This document shows, piece after piece, positions 9,854-21,995 of a DNA stretch of 64,000 nucleotides. Made by a program: the position numbers and the translations under genes. The stretch covers positions 11,320,539 to 11,384,538 of the forward strand of contig NC_087070.1 in NCBI RefSeq assembly GCF_963678635.1, in the 5' to 3' direction. Position 1 is the first letter of the stretch, and every line of letters starts with the position of its first letter. Source of the DNA: Symsagittifera roscoffensis. Lineage: Eukaryota; Xenacoelomorpha; Acoela; Convolutidae. The notes under the pieces are model-generated. The model was given only the letters and a program-made list of their open reading frames with translations. It did no database searches and had not been told where the DNA came from.

Positions 9854-12800
9854 AGAGGGGGGAGCAATCTTGAATTTTTGAAGGTTGTTCAACCGGTATT
9901 TACTGTTGTTAACTCTAAACCTGCTACTAATGCTCAAAAACGCATTTTTATTTTGCGACCACACAAAATTACCTTCTCAAAATAACCATTTTACACTTTT
10001 TCTCCTTTTTGCAGAAAAAACTGACTGTATGTAATAAATCGCAGTCAGTGCTCTTATGCTACTTGTACTCGAGTTAATCATTCAACAAAAACTTCTATGT
10101 TGAAAACTACTACGGTGTGCATTACGAGACCAAACTGCCTATTTTGTGCATTGTAAGCTGATTCCGCAACAAGGACGCTCCCTTTGTTCTTCTTTTGTTC
10201 TTTCCTTCTCTTTGATCGTTCTGACAAAATTTTAAAATGTTTAAAGACTTGTCTCTGGAATCCAGGAACATACAGACACAAAAGTGTGCTCCTATCCAGT
10301 GCACAGTTTGGCCTCGTAATGTGAATGGACTTTTAATCTTACACGAGAACTTGGTAGATAAACTTTTTGCAGTTAAAATAAGGATTTTTCAAATAAATTC
10401 AATAAGCTATGATGTCTCGTGAACCGTAAAACGCTATCCCTATGACGGGTTTATTTGTTTTGGAGAAATATTTTAGTACCATAAAAATATTCAAAAAAGG
10501 CAAACACTTGAAGAAATTATTTGTAAATTTGCTCGTTAAAATCATAGAATTGTTAATTCTGACCCGTGACTGTAGTAGTTGCGACATTAAAACATTTTTA
10601 AGACAAATCAAAATTAGTTCAAATTGACCAATTTGTCTTGTGCCTAAGAGTCTAGACCGAAGATCAGACTGGGGAAACAATTAACTCGGAATAAAGTATG
10701 CTTATTGATCTTTTAAAAGTATTGTTTTATTGTTTTTTTTTTATTCCAACAGTTTTCAATCAATTTCTGTTTCCATTTAGTACTTTTTCAGAAAAAGCTG
10801 AATTTTTTTTTAAATTACTCATGCCAAAGTCAAAACGGCTTTAATTTTCCAAGTTTAATCGTTTTGTAATACCTTTGTACATGTCAGATGTACTTTCTTG
10901 GATGAATTGAACGGTTTCCTACCATGTCTTTCATCCGTCTTCAAAATTCAAGTGTTAAAAGCGATGATTATCTGATTAGGTGTTTTTTCGGTTCTTCATC
11001 GTGAACGTGGGTCACGATTACCAGGTACATTTTTTGGTCAGCCTTACAAGCTGAAATTGCGAAATTAACAATTGAAAATGTAAGAAATCATACTGGAGAT
11101 TTTTGATGATCTTATTATGCATCATTTTTTTTGCTTCAGTCTATTGTTGCATCCCAGCACCGACAAACTCGAGAAATAAATCAATTTCTATACAGGCGAA
11201 TCGGAGTTTTGCACCACTTGCAATACAATACAAAAATAAAAAACAATAGTCGAAAAAAATTTAAGATATTTAGAAAAAAAAACAGTTGGACTAAAATTTT
11301 TGTAAGTCTCGATCAAAATCAACTACAGGACCAGCTAAGGCTGAAAGTACGTGTTTAATATTGAATAAGTTCGCTACATTGATGCGACACGAACAGTGTT
11401 ATTTCAAAAACTGAACTTTGCCTAAAACACTAGTTTTTTCACTAGCAAAAAACGTGAGAAGAGTAAGAAATTTAGAGATAACCAATTTTCCCGAGGAGAA
11501 AACATTTCTCTTACAAAAATATAGACAGCATTTAGGTAATAAATTATAGCTTAAAATAGATTATAACAAAAACTCTCAAGTACAGGCAATAATATGAAAA
11601 TTATAGGAGATTTAGTTTCTATCAATTGAGAAATTGTGTTAAATTATAAGAAACACAGATATTTTCAGCTTTTCATTGCTGTACATCAATTTTGGAGACA
11701 AAAATAATAGGATAATTGATCGTTTTTTCACTGAATTGGTTTTTAATTCAAACAATTAAAGTTCTTCTGAAAATAATATATGAGGCATAACTCAAAAATC
11801 TGCTTTCATATATATATAGATGAGATATAGATGAGTGCAAAATAGATAATTTTTGGACAGGTGCTGAGTCTAATTTGAAGGATGTGTACATACAATTTTT
11901 CAAAAATAAACCGATTGGGAAGATCTTTTGCAAAATACTAAAAGCAAAAAAGACACCGACAAAATTATCATAGTTTAACAATTGCTTTCGTTTCGGAACT
12001 ACGTTTAAAAAAGTGACCTCAAGAAATAAAATTTTATTAAATCCCCTTCAACCTCAGAAAACTCAAAAAAAAAAAATTTAAATCGCAGGTCAAATGAAAC
12101 AATATACAGCTACTGAGCGGATATAAAATAGGTCAAAACCTATCAAGCAGAAAAAAAGAACAACAAAAGAATGAAATTTTAGCAAATCAATTCGGTAAAA
12201 CAACAAACAACGTTATCTATCCAACGTTATATAAAAATTTCGAATAGGACAGATACTTAAAATGCTAATATGCACATTACCAGTGCATAGTAGAATCTTA
12301 TTAGCGGTAAAGTTATTGTTAAAAGAGGCTTCTCGGAAATGAGTCCAGGTGAAAAGATTCCTGTGAACACGGTTACTTATTGGAGAAAAAGTCTAGTCGA
12401 AGGCAATCGCAAGGGTAATCGCTTACTTATCGCAAGAGTAATCAATTTTAAATTAATTCAAATGTTTTTTTTGTCACTGCTACATTATCTGCACAAAATC
12501 TAGTGCCATCAAAGTCTTGCCAGCACGGTTCAGTTAACATCATTCCACTTTTCTTGCATCTACATTTTAAGTCACATTAAATTTTCATTCTTAAATACTT
12601 GAGATTGATTACCTTCGCTCAATTATTATCTTTAATTTATAGTGTAATCCAATATACCTACAGCATCCTAATCTGGGCATCAGTTCAAGCTCTGTCTGAC
12701 ATGCTTTATCCTGTTTCAGCAAATATGCAACGAACGAGGAAAATCAGAACATTGAATTGCCAAAACTTATCGTTTGAGTCACTTCAGCTCTAAATTATTT

Positions 12801-13925
12801 CAGAAAATCAAAATTGGTCTTTCAGAATCTAAGGCTGCTTACTCAAAAAACCAAACTTGACAAGGAGTCAGATTTTTCATTAGACGGAGAAAAATATTTT
12901 GAAAAAGCAAATATTGCAAAAGCTAAGATCGCCGGCAGCTTATTTCCTCCAGCTCTCAACCAATAAAATGTTTAGCATTTACAACTCAAAAGACTGAGAC
13001 TAAAGCCGAGTTGAAAGTCGCTTATGAAGTCGAAACTGAAGTTTATCGTGCCCTTGAAAAAATAATTGACAGAATGATTGATCTGCATGGTTTGGCGACC
13101 ATTCTCGGAAAAATCGATCTGATATAGAAGGCAAATGAAAAAAAAAATACCTGAATTATAGCGTGGCAGAACACGATTTAATTGTAATTGGCTGATAACA
13201 TTTTCAGAATGGAAGTTGAAAAACTTTTTAAAAAAATTCGAGGTGAAACTAAATTAATGGCTGCCAATTTTTACTGCCCTATTTTGATGGTCAACGGGAT
13301 TTAAACAACTTAGTGCGACAAACAAATGTTCCCATCTGTCGATGCCTGAAACAAAATGCGCACCATTTTTGAAGACTCGATTAACAATTTCCAAAAATGC
13401 ACCACGGAAAAAAAAACTCACCCCTGGTCAAGGCGCATTCAAATGTTTTGACCATCCTGACCAAAATTCGGTATGTTTTAATCATCTCAATCAATTGTGT
13501 ATATGTTTTGACAAACTTGAACGAATTGACTATGTTTCGACTTTCTCGACCAAAACAAAGTGCTCATTTTTGCTCGACGCAAGCAAGACTCGTTCCAACC
13601 GTCTACAGCGAATTCGGGTATAATTCAATTTTCAATTAACTTGACTTTTCCAAAATTAAAAGGTAGATTAAAGCCTGAAAGCACAAAATCTACCTTTTAA
13701 TTTTAGATAATTAGCTTTTCGGGTAAAATATCAGGTTGATTTTATCAATCACAATGAAATTATTTTAGTCATTTCTAACTTAAATACAATGTAGTTCACG
13801 ACACCGAAATTTTTCGAAACAACTATTTGAATTTTAAGTCATAACAAAAAGGGATCTAATTGGCTACCACAAATTCACCAACTCTTCGAGGTTGCTTTGA
13901 GACCACTCTTATAAAAGGGTTTAAA
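9854..13925. other. No gene seen
   Basis: About 4 kb of AT-rich DNA. All frames are short (under 100 codons), with low-complexity A/T and no recognisable domain on either strand. Confidence 0.5.
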
Positions 13926-13929
13926 AGTT

Positions 13930-14465
13930 AACAAGACTGCTCGTATCAGGGCAAGGCCCTGAATGTTCCGACTGCCTTTTAAGGTTTATGGAGCAGTAAT
14001 AACATTAAAAAATTCAATAAAATAAAACAAAATAAATTTTTTTTTCTAAAAGGTGAAATTTTTTTAATTAAAAATCATCTCCCCACACGCCATATAAAGT
14101 ACAATAGGATAGATTTCGCTCCTTGTAACAAACCAATTATGGCAAATAAGCTTCTTTTAACCAATTTGGAACAATTTCTAAGACGGATAAACTCTCCGCT
14201 TACGCGTTAATAGCGCGAAATATATCGCGCGTTAATTGTCCCAAATTGGCCAAAATGGCAATCTTTAAACCCCCGTAACTTTACGAAAAATAATCACAGG
14301 TGGAATATCTTTTCAAATTTGAGCTCAAGACAACAATACCTTTCGAATGATATAAAAAAAATTTCGTCAAAAATGGCTAGTTAAAAAGTCGAAATTTGTC
14401 TGAAAAAAAAACCCACCCGGAGCACAAATATTCCGTTACTTTCGTATCGAAAGTCGGAACAATAA
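13930..14465. repeat. Dispersed repeat, copy A (downstream of POLD2)
   Basis: The stretch starts near GACTGCTCGTATCAGGGCA, includes GCCCTGAATGTTCCGACTG, and runs to ATTCCGTTACTTTCG and GTCGGAAC. The same order of motifs appears at 15120-15613. It is non-coding. Type is unknown; it could be a non-autonomous DNA element. Confidence 0.6.
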
Positions 14466-14623
14466 GATCAAAAATTAAGCCTTGCTCATTTAATCATTTC
14501 GGTCACATGATCAAAATTAAATTCATTGAAATGACATTCATAAAATTTGCCAACAAAAAACTCGACAAAATTGCACAAATCCTTCAAAAATTCAAATGCT
14601 TTCTTATTCAGTTAAGCTATTTT

Positions 14624-14992
14624 TCAACACATCAAAACATCACTAAAGCAAACAGGCGTCACTTTCAAATCCTTCAAATTCACCAAAACTGCTTCTTTAG
14701 TCTTGGAAAATGTCGGTACACACAATATCAATTGAGTTTCATTGTTCAAAAGTTTATACTGCAACTCGGAACAATTTCCCGCAAAATAAACTCTCGGCTG
14801 GGGATCGATTATAAAGGGGTCCTCTTTACTTTTTCCCAGCGGGTAACAGGGAAGGGTGTCTGGGGCAGTAGGACATGTAATCTGGCTTTTAAGGGTCATT
14901 TCCAGAGCAGCCAGTTCATCGGTGACTGTGCTGTATCTCCCAATGTCCTTGAGATTCTGGCCCGAACATCCCACAATGATGCTGTCGTCTAT
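14624..14992 (-). CDS. POLD2: DNA polymerase delta subunit 2, coding exon 7 (last)
   Basis: POLD2 is the B subunit that bridges the catalytic subunit of replicative DNA polymerase delta to the accessory subunits in the nucleus. This exon carries the conserved C-terminus: 'GCSGQNLKDIGRYS', 'TAPDTLPCYPL', 'DPFIID', 'PRVYFAGNCSEL' and 'VNLKDLKVTPVCFS' closely match the animal POLD2 tail. The acceptor is TTGATTGTAG before ATAGACGAC. The exon starts in phase 0 and ends with a stop at 14624, giving 122 residues. Summed over seven exons (14624-14992, 16396-16545, 17480-17615, 19319-19583, 20036-20162, 21558-21762, 22825-23021) the coding length is 1449 nt, 482 aa, close to the human 469 aa, with every junction in phase and no internal stop. 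The gene therefore looks intact. Confidence 0.95.
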   Translation of the reverse strand: MDDSIIVGCSGQNLKDIGRYSTVTDELAALEMTLKSQITCPTAPDTLPCYPLGKSKEDPFIIDPQPRVYFAGNCSELQYKLLNNETQLILCVPTFSKTKEAVLVNLKDLKVTPVCFSDVLMC

Positions 14993-15119
14993 CTACAATC
15001 AAGTTTCACATAAAATCCTTCCACCATGTATTTCTACTTAAAACAACCAGAAACAAGGACTTACACTACTTCAAACAAGAAATGGGAAACTTATTGTTTT
15101 TGTTCATTTAGAGAAACAT

Positions 15120-15613
15120 CAAGACTGCTCGTATATCAGGGCAAAGCCCTGAATGTTCCGACTGTCCCTTAATTCATATCGAATAGTTTTTGGTTGAAAA
15201 GAAAATGTTGAAAACCTATACAATTTGGACAACATCAAAATGTAAAATTTTCAGTCGTGCGAAATTAATACGACTAATTAGCTAGCCTCAATTCAATTTG
15301 AAACGATTATGTTGTGCCGGATAACTCGCCATGCATAAGTAATTCGCGTTACGCTTTCAGCATTATGATTAAACTCTTCAAAGTGCGCGTAATTTAGTCC
15401 AGAATAGGGCCAAGTTGGCAATTGTCAAACCCCCAGAACTTTTAAAAAAATAATGGGAGGTAAACAAATCTTTTTAAACTTGAACTCAGGAAGTCGATAT
15501 CTTCAATGGGGTATCAAAAATTTTAATAGAAAACTAATATTTCGATCGGCGAAAATTGACTGAATAAAAAACCACACTGATCATAAATATTCCGTTTCCT
15601 TCAAAAGACGGAA
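15120..15613. repeat. Dispersed repeat, copy B (in last POLD2 intron)
   Basis: Second copy of the repeat at 13930-14465, in the same orientation: GACTGCTCGTATATCAGGG at the left, GCCCTGAATGTTCCGACTG, then CAAACCCCCAGAACTTTT and ATATTCCGTTTCC. The pair brackets the last POLD2 exon. A related fragment is visible at about 19062-19145. Confidence 0.6.
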
Positions 15614-16395
15614 CAAAAATCCTATTTAAACCCTGCTTCTTTTTCTGACTATCAAAACTGTATGGACGCTCCAGCGCAATGAAAATGAGACTAAGTTAGT
15701 TCTGTATTGGAAATTAGCCAAAGCAGCTTCACACATCTCCACCGTCAGTACACAGGCCAGAATTGGGGCATGGCTAGGAGCAGATTTAAGGGAGCGCGTA
15801 AAAACTCGAATACCCACCTAAGAATTTGACTCCATTGCTGCCCTTTTATACAATTGTATGACACCCAATTTTGTTCGATCAACTGTAAAATTCTTCTAAA
15901 GGCGCAAAGATGAACCAAATTTGGGAAACTTTTGATACTTTCATGGGAGTAATATTACTATATTTTTGAAAATTCATAATATCTGCTATCATGAGAGTGG
16001 CAAACGTTCTATAACCCTGAAGAAAATTCATTTTTTTGGTAGCCAACTTTACAATGTTGTTGATATCTGTTAGTGCCAATTTGATCGAACAAAAAAACTC
16101 AGATTCTTCTGAAGCTCCAATCCCTGTTGAACTCCAAAAACTTTAGATCCACTTCTGACCATTCAAGTGCTTTATCATGGTCAGACTTTTAGTGGGCATT
16201 CTTGAAGCCCTTCGTCTGTGCTCTGTAAGTTTGTAGTAAGTTCAATAATTCAATTTCATTTTTATTCATTTGTTGAACTATACTGAAGCATAATTGTTTT
16301 TCTTTTGCAAATATAGAGCATAAAACTCATATAATTAAGCCCTTCTAAAATCACTATCGCATGATATGAGCGAGCCTTCTTTTTTGATAAGTTAC

Positions 16396-16545
16396 CTTGC
16401 AATGGTATGGGTTAGTGACAGTTGCGAATGTGGAGTAGACTCTGGACTTGGGGAACATGCACCTGTTCATGGGCTGCTGGGGGAGGAATGCAGTGCAGGG
16501 GTCTGTCTCTCCAGCCATTACGTCCACATTACACGAAGAGCACAT
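16396..16545 (-). CDS. POLD2: DNA polymerase delta subunit 2, coding exon 6
   Basis: Fifty codons in phase 0 at both ends. The acceptor is CTGTTTCAG before ATGTGC, the donor GTAACT after CCATTGCAAG. It encodes 'VDVMAGETDP', 'LPQQPMNRCMFPKS' and 'YSTFATVTNPYHCK', the counterpart of the human 'VDVMPGEFDP...LPQQPLHPCMFP...TNPYQ' block in the calcineurin-like phosphodiesterase domain, which is catalytically inactive in this subunit. It joins exon 7 to restore NPYHCK-IDD. Confidence 0.95.
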
Positions 16546-16734
16546 CTGAAACAGAGCCAACAGACTGTTAGGAAAAGGGTCAATTAACTCATTGGGACAC
16601 GAAAAAATATATATATTTTTCGAGAAAAAAGAAAGTGTCAATGAACTTATGAAACCGGAAAAAAAATTCGAAACAAAAAACAAATTTCGAGATAGCAAAT
16701 CACGTTAGCTTACATCTCTTCGAATTTCAAGACT

Positions 16735-17000
16735 CTTTCATCACTGACACTTTTTTGATAAAACTAGCCTCACGCAAATCTTGATCAATAGGTAATATTT
16801 TTTACGGTTGGAAACCCAAATTTGAATATTAAAGTCCAGCTCCATTCTTAATGTCGATGGTCTTTTGTTATTAGAGAAGGTTATCACAGAATATGTTTTC
16901 GATGTAGTAGTAAAATTAGCTGAAAAGGTTTTTATATGATTCATCAATTGATCCCAGCGCCAGCAAGCTTTCTTTGATGCACTCAAATTTGGGTGGAACA
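16735..17000. repeat. Dispersed repeat family, copy in POLD2 intron
   Basis: Contains TTTTTTGATAAAACTAGCCT and GATCAATAGGTAATATTTTT, matching the motif order 'TTTTGATAAAATTAACCC ... GATCAATAGGTAAA' seen again near 23960-24210, 57440-57720, 59440-59670 and 59745-59980. Non-coding, class unknown. Confidence 0.5.
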
Positions 17001-17479
17001 CCCCACCCTAGGCCATACGAGCAGTCGGAAAAGTATTGTGAATGCAATCATGAATGTACCAGAAGCCAAATAGCAAGAAGCTTCAGCAGGAAGAGAAATT
17101 GATCCCCATCGTCAATACTTGTTTTATTCGAAAAAAAATTGAAACTTCGTAGATTAAAAATAATTAAGAACTTTAAATCACGAGGGAAGGGATTTATATG
17201 GGAGCTGATTGGCTCTTTACGGAGAACCGCTGTTGGTCAAAAATTTATTCCATTTTTGTTTACTTTCATGTTCGATAGATATTATTGCCTCGCCATCAAG
17301 CAACCAGCATGGATAAGTGGGTCCAACCATTCTAAACGACCAACACTATTCAGACGAAAGCGCTGCTCATCAACCGCAACAACGGTTAGTCCAGAGCGAC
17401 TGGATTTTAGAATAAGAGGCCCAAATTTAGCCACATCACTCTGGCTCTCCTATTTGGATCAGTAATACAGTGTGAGTAC

Positions 17480-17615
17480 CTGTTGCAGAGTGCAGTCCAG
17501 AGTCTGGAGAGGGAGCACTGAGCTGAGTGTTGACTTCTTAGACAGATAGAGTGCCTGTGTATGGAGTTCCTTGTCTACGCATTTGCTGTCGATGCTGTTT
17601 CCACAAACAATCACC
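17480..17615 (-). CDS. POLD2: DNA polymerase delta subunit 2, coding exon 5
   Basis: 136 nt, starting with one base that completes the Arg codon begun in exon 4 and ending in phase 0. The acceptor is TTGTTCCAG, the donor GTACTC. It encodes 'VIVCGNSIDSK' and 'LHTQALYLSKKS', the counterpart of the human 'RVILAGNLLS ... KYLTKK' segment. Nothing unusual was seen. Confidence 0.93.
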
Positions 17616-17694
17616 CTGGAACAATAATAAAAAGTATTTAATCTGTAAATTAATAATAAATAAAGACACAGAGGGGAAGCTGCGCTTCACAAAT

Positions 17695-17855
17695 ATTAGA
17701 GAGAACACGACAAAAAGCAGCTCTATAAAGTGCGAAAGGAAAAATATAAGTAAACCTCGAATTAGTAAAAATTCTGCTACGTAACGGATTCGAACCTAAG
17801 GCCTACTGCAACCAAGAGATTATGAGTCACACGCACTAACCACAGACGTTCAATT
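17695..17855 (-). repeat. tRNA-derived SINE in POLD2 intron 4
   Basis: Read on the minus strand, 17853-17780 shows an A box (TGGTTAGTGCG), a CTCATAATC anticodon-like loop and a B box (GGTTCGAATCC). An A-rich body containing 'AGCTGCTTTTTGTCGTGTTC' follows to the left. The same body and head recur at 25247-25432 and 60906-61056. The Met-like CAT loop suggests a tRNA-Met-type ancestor. It is a SINE rather than a tRNA gene because the acceptor stem does not pair well and the body is shared between copies. Confidence 0.65.
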
Positions 17856-19318
17856 TATGACAACAAAAAAGAAGGTTCGTACTAATACAGTAACGCTCGC
17901 AATCTCGCTAGTTTAAATAAATAAATAGAAAATCAGGCTCTTTTCGACTTTCCCACACATTTCAATTTTCCATTTTCATAGTCATTCACGTGCTATAACA
18001 GATGAATGCGTGATATTGCGATTTAAAGAATGGCGATCAAATCTGTTCACAATTTTTGGTTTTTTCACTATGCAAAAATCCATTGCATAATGGAAACGTT
18101 AAATTAGTTTTTTATACTTGAAATTCAAATGTGAGGGGGGGGGGGGGAGGAAAAGAGCCGAAAATAAATAAATAGTAAAAAAATAACAAGAATAGCCGGT
18201 TGCTATGCAAAATTCTTATGGCCAAGAAGAAAGCGCTTCGTGAAGCTTCCAAAAGTGGTTTTCTTTTCAGGAAAATCAAATTTTTTTAGCCTAAAAGGCT
18301 TATATTTGGTACTACTATGATAGATTGGTCCCACGAAAAAGCAACTATAGTAGACACGTCCCGCACTATTTTCAGATTGAAACTTTGAAACATTAACGGA
18401 AACGTTCTCACGGTCCCTTACAATACTCAGCTGTCTAACTAAGGCAGTTTTGACAGTTTTACCCAGGTTGAAAAAACCAAACGCAACTTTTGGAAAAAGC
18501 TCAATACTCTTTAAATTATGACAAATCGATCTATTTTTTTATAAAAAAGCAATCGAAGAAGTACACCAGCATGCACCCTTTGTATTCGAAAAATGACGGT
18601 AGATCAACATGTGCCCACACTAATGCAACAGAATGTAAGTAAAAATGGGAAGCGAAAACTTAAATTAATGCTGTGTGTTCGTACATCGATGATTACACGA
18701 GTTTCTTTGGCGCCACAATTATGGGAAAACTCATATGGGACTCATTTGAAAATATATTGAGACACATTGCTAATTGTGATTCTACTAAATAATTCAAAGT
18801 TTCAAAGTGCGTACGACATATTTCTTAAGGAACCTGGCCGATTTGTAGGGACCACTCTATCATAGTAGAACTCGATATTTATACATAATGAACATTACAT
18901 AATCACTTTACTCGCTCGAGATCGGACTAAATTTCAAACCGTTTTTTCTCACCACTGGGGAAAATTTTTGGAATATTTTAAATGTCGTTCGAATCACGAC
19001 TTAAAAGGCTTTAATATGACAAACCACTCGTCGTACCATTTAGATGATTTTTTGTGGTAGCTAATTTTGCGTCGAAAACAAAAAAAACTAAAACCCACCC
19101 GAAAACAAAGTTCCTCCACATATTTGAAATAGTCGGAACAATAAAAGTATATAAAAACAAAGAAAAAAGTAATCGCATTTGTTTAGAAATTTATCACTCT
19201 GCAAAATTTAAGCAATATCACAAAAATAACGTACTTACGCATCTTGTAAATTTAGACAATATAAACAAAAAAAATGATTCACAAATTGATTAAGTTTTTT
19301 CAAAATTGGTATAGTTAC

Positions 19319-19583
19319 CTGACAATTTTAGATGATATCTCACTCATTGGACCACAGTCACCAGATACGAAAGAAGCCAGCATATCCAGCAAAACACTTT
19401 CATAGTCCCCACCAACATTCAGTCCAGATACGAACATCACAAACGAGTCCCCCTCGTCCCCCGATTTCTCGCTATCCATGGCCGGCGAGTTCGAAATTAA
19501 TTCACTGTTGTGTGGGTAGAATATTTCATCCACTTGGAATTCGCCATCTGAGTTTTCTTTTCCAATAGCTCCAACGACCATTC
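19319..19583 (-). CDS. POLD2: DNA polymerase delta subunit 2, coding exon 4
   Basis: 265 nt, beginning with two bases that complete a codon and ending with two of an Arg codon. The acceptor is ATTATTCATAG, the donor GTAACT. It encodes 'MVVGAIGKENSDGEFQVDEI' followed by 'FVMFVSGLNVGG' and 'LLDMLASFVSGDCG', matching the human 'VLAVFGSVRDDGKFLVED ... VLLVSGLGLGG ... LLVDVVTGQLG' blocks, the transition from the OB fold to the phosphodiesterase domain. Confidence 0.95.
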
Positions 19584-20035
19584 CTATGAATAATGAAACT
19601 GAAAGTCAACGAATTCAATGAAAAAAAAAATAGTGGATTTTTGAAATGAAGAGCTAACTAACCATTGCACAAATCTAATAGCCAAACATTTAGTTCTTTC
19701 CTTTTTAAATGTTTGTGACAAAATTAAGTGAACTAGGTTTGTTGTGGCAAAAAAAAATGAAAAAACCATAACTAATTGAAATAGGGAAATTCTTAAGATC
19801 AAGAAACGAAAAATCAGATTCGCAAATAAGTTCTTATATCTTCATCAATGTTTTAACTATTGAGATAAACTTTCTAGGTTTTTTTTCGCAAATTATGTAA
19901 TAATTAAGAATATTGACCAACAACTTTTGTTTATTAATTATGCAATATTTCCGCCAAGATTTTTTGATGAACAATTTTCTATTTCAAATGTTTGGCTATT
20001 GTAGCATAAATTGTAAATGGAGTAAGGATATTGAC

Positions 20036-20162
20036 TTTGGGTGTCTATGTTTCCTGTGAGAGCGAGTGACTGTGTGTCGTCCTCTATGAATATCTGGTCC
20101 GATTTGTCCACAAAAGTGTCTCTGATCACAGGAGGCTCCAAATTGTGCTCTTCACTCACTTC
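20036..20162 (-). CDS. POLD2: DNA polymerase delta subunit 2, coding exon 3
   Basis: 127 nt from acceptor ATTTGCTTCCTAG. It encodes 'EVSEEHNLEPP' and 'IFIEDDTQSLALTGNID', matching human 'EVSEEHNLLPQPP ... LVLEDELQRIKLKGTID'. The only GT that keeps the phase with exon 4 is GTCAAT after CACCCAAA, a weak donor. The human protein has about four more residues here, so a few codons may be lost or the true donor may differ slightly. Confidence 0.85.
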
Positions 20163-20747
20163 CTAGGAAGCAAATTAACAATAATCATTTTTTGACCAAG
20201 TCAGAAACTCAACACCAAACTTTTTATGATGAAATTGTACGTTTACAATTTAGATCGGGAAAATACCAAAAAGGCATCAGTCTGTCGGGTAGCATCTCCA
20301 TAATAAGATCTGCCCGTCAGAAAAATTTATAACGCATTTCTCAAACCGATAGAAAACTGTTCTGAAGTTATAGCAACTCAGACTCAAATTATCGCTAACT
20401 GAATTAAAAGTGTTGTTTTTAACCTCCTGACTTGACAAGGTATCTTTTGACCTAAATTACGCTGAAATTACGTATTTCTTTAGTTTTTAAAATTGAAATA
20501 GTTCAATTAAATGGAATCAATACTTGACCATCTTAGTTAATTTTTGTTTCAATATAAACTCTTTCGTTCCCTAGAAGGTAAATTTCGGTCCGATAAAAGC
20601 TAAATTTTATAAATCATCAACATTCAGAGCAAAAAACCATTCAATTTACGAGACGTTTTTTTTCCGGGAGCTATCGTCTATTAAGGGTTTTCATAGCAGT
20701 TAAGATCAAGTTTCCGGTTCAAATTGGATTTTCATTGCAACCACCAG

Positions 20748-21092
20748 CGGATTTAGTACTATTTTTAGTACTTGGTACAATTTCAAATCTCCAATTTTGA
20801 CCGACGGGTACAAAATTTTTTCTTAAGGCGCCTTGGGCGCCAATATATACTAAATTTGAGGGGGAAGCGCGCGCCGAAAACGTGCATTTTTGGTCAAATT
20901 TTTCAAAAAGCATTTTTTGGCCTGTTTTTTTTCGAATTTTTGCCTACAGCGCAGAAACTTTGGTCAAAATAGGGTCTTTGTAGTGATTTTTGAGAGCTCG
21001 GAAAATCAATTTGGTCAACCTAAAAAAAGGTCGATTAAAGTTCGATTTTTTTGGAAATCTGCCCCTCCCCCTCAAGAAAATCCTAGATCCGC
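20748..21092. mobile_element. MITE-like element in POLD2 intron 2
   Basis: About 345 bp bounded by GCGGATTTAG on the left and CTAGATCCGC on the right, imperfect terminal inverted repeats. The interior has GGCGCCTTGGGCGCCAATAT, GAAGCGCGCGCCGAAAA, GGCCTGTTTTTTTTCG and CCCCTCCCCCTCAAG, all shared with the array at 4090-8365 and the copy near 63321. No coding capacity. Confidence 0.7.
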
Positions 21093-21557
21093 CCATGAAG
21101 TTTTTCTTAAGCATTGGCCATAAGACTCAGAAGTCAACAAACAGGATAATTCATGGGCCAATTGATACAATCAAGATGAAAAATTACCGAACACACATTG
21201 TCTCTGACACTTATTCTGCATTCCTATAACTAGTGAAGAACAGCATAAGGCTCAAACTTCGTCCACTACCTTTCAAAGCCATTGAAGCTAATAAATAAAT
21301 CAAAAATTACTCCGCAGCTGTTGGTATTTTCTAGCACTAAAAACTTACAAAGCACAAAATAATTTTGTTGAAAAGCACAAAATAATAAACGAGCCCTTTT
21401 TGCTCAAATAATGTAGACGTTGACCGAAAAGCAGAGTTCATGAGTCAAAACCTAAACGTTTTCAAGTCCGAAAAACTTTTCAGGTATTTGTAGTCTCAGG
21501 AAAAGCAGAAATATTGACAGCAATTGGGCTTTAATTACTAACACAGGTAAAGTATAC

Positions 21558-21762
21558 CTTAAGAATACTGGGTTTGAGTGTCTGCCGTTTCTGGAGAGTG
21601 CCAATGACTGCGTACTTCCTGTCGGGTCTGATGGCACTGATTGACACCAGAGGGACCCTCGGGACATTTCCATCAGCCCCACCCTCGTGCTGCTTCGAGG
21701 GGGACCCTCTGCTGGTCGAGGATAGTGACGAGGAATTGAGCAGGTTCTCGCTGATTCGGTGT
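21558..21762 (-). CDS. POLD2: DNA polymerase delta subunit 2, coding exon 2
   Basis: 205 nt between acceptor CTTTATGTAG and donor GTATAC, phases 2/0 consistent with its neighbours. It contains a low-conservation Ser-rich linker and then 'RPDRKYAVIGTLQKRQTLKP' followed by SILK, the counterpart of human 'QPEEKCVVVGTLFKAMPLQP' plus SIL in the OB-fold domain that contacts the other polymerase delta subunits. Confidence 0.93.
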
Positions 21763-21995
21763 CTACATAAAGTAAAGATAGCTAATTTACAGAGCGTATC
21801 AAGCAGACAATTCAAAACAAAATCTAGCTTACATGGACTCACTTTGGGCCTCAAAATAACTTAATTAGTTGAGAATTCATTGAATATTTCAATACAAAAG
21901 ATGCATTAAAGTGATAGTCAAGTTTACTGATGATCAACATTTTTTATAAATATTGAATATCGGCTATCTTCTGATACTCAATTCAGAAATTTAGA

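Noticed and set aside
14396-15013. 205-codon plus-strand frame
   Set aside because: It lies opposite the last POLD2 exon and a dispersed repeat and shows no protein family. It is a shadow of the real gene.
16366-16587. Plus-strand frame opposite POLD2 exon 6
   Set aside because: Antisense shadow of a strongly conserved exon.
17780-17853. A functional tRNA gene on the minus strand
   Set aside because: A and B boxes are present, but the acceptor stem does not pair well and the flanking body is shared with two other copies, so it is a SINE head.
18130-18147. Long G run as a quadruplex or regulatory element
   Set aside because: A single homopolymer in an intron with no other sign of function; it may also be a sequencing-length artefact.
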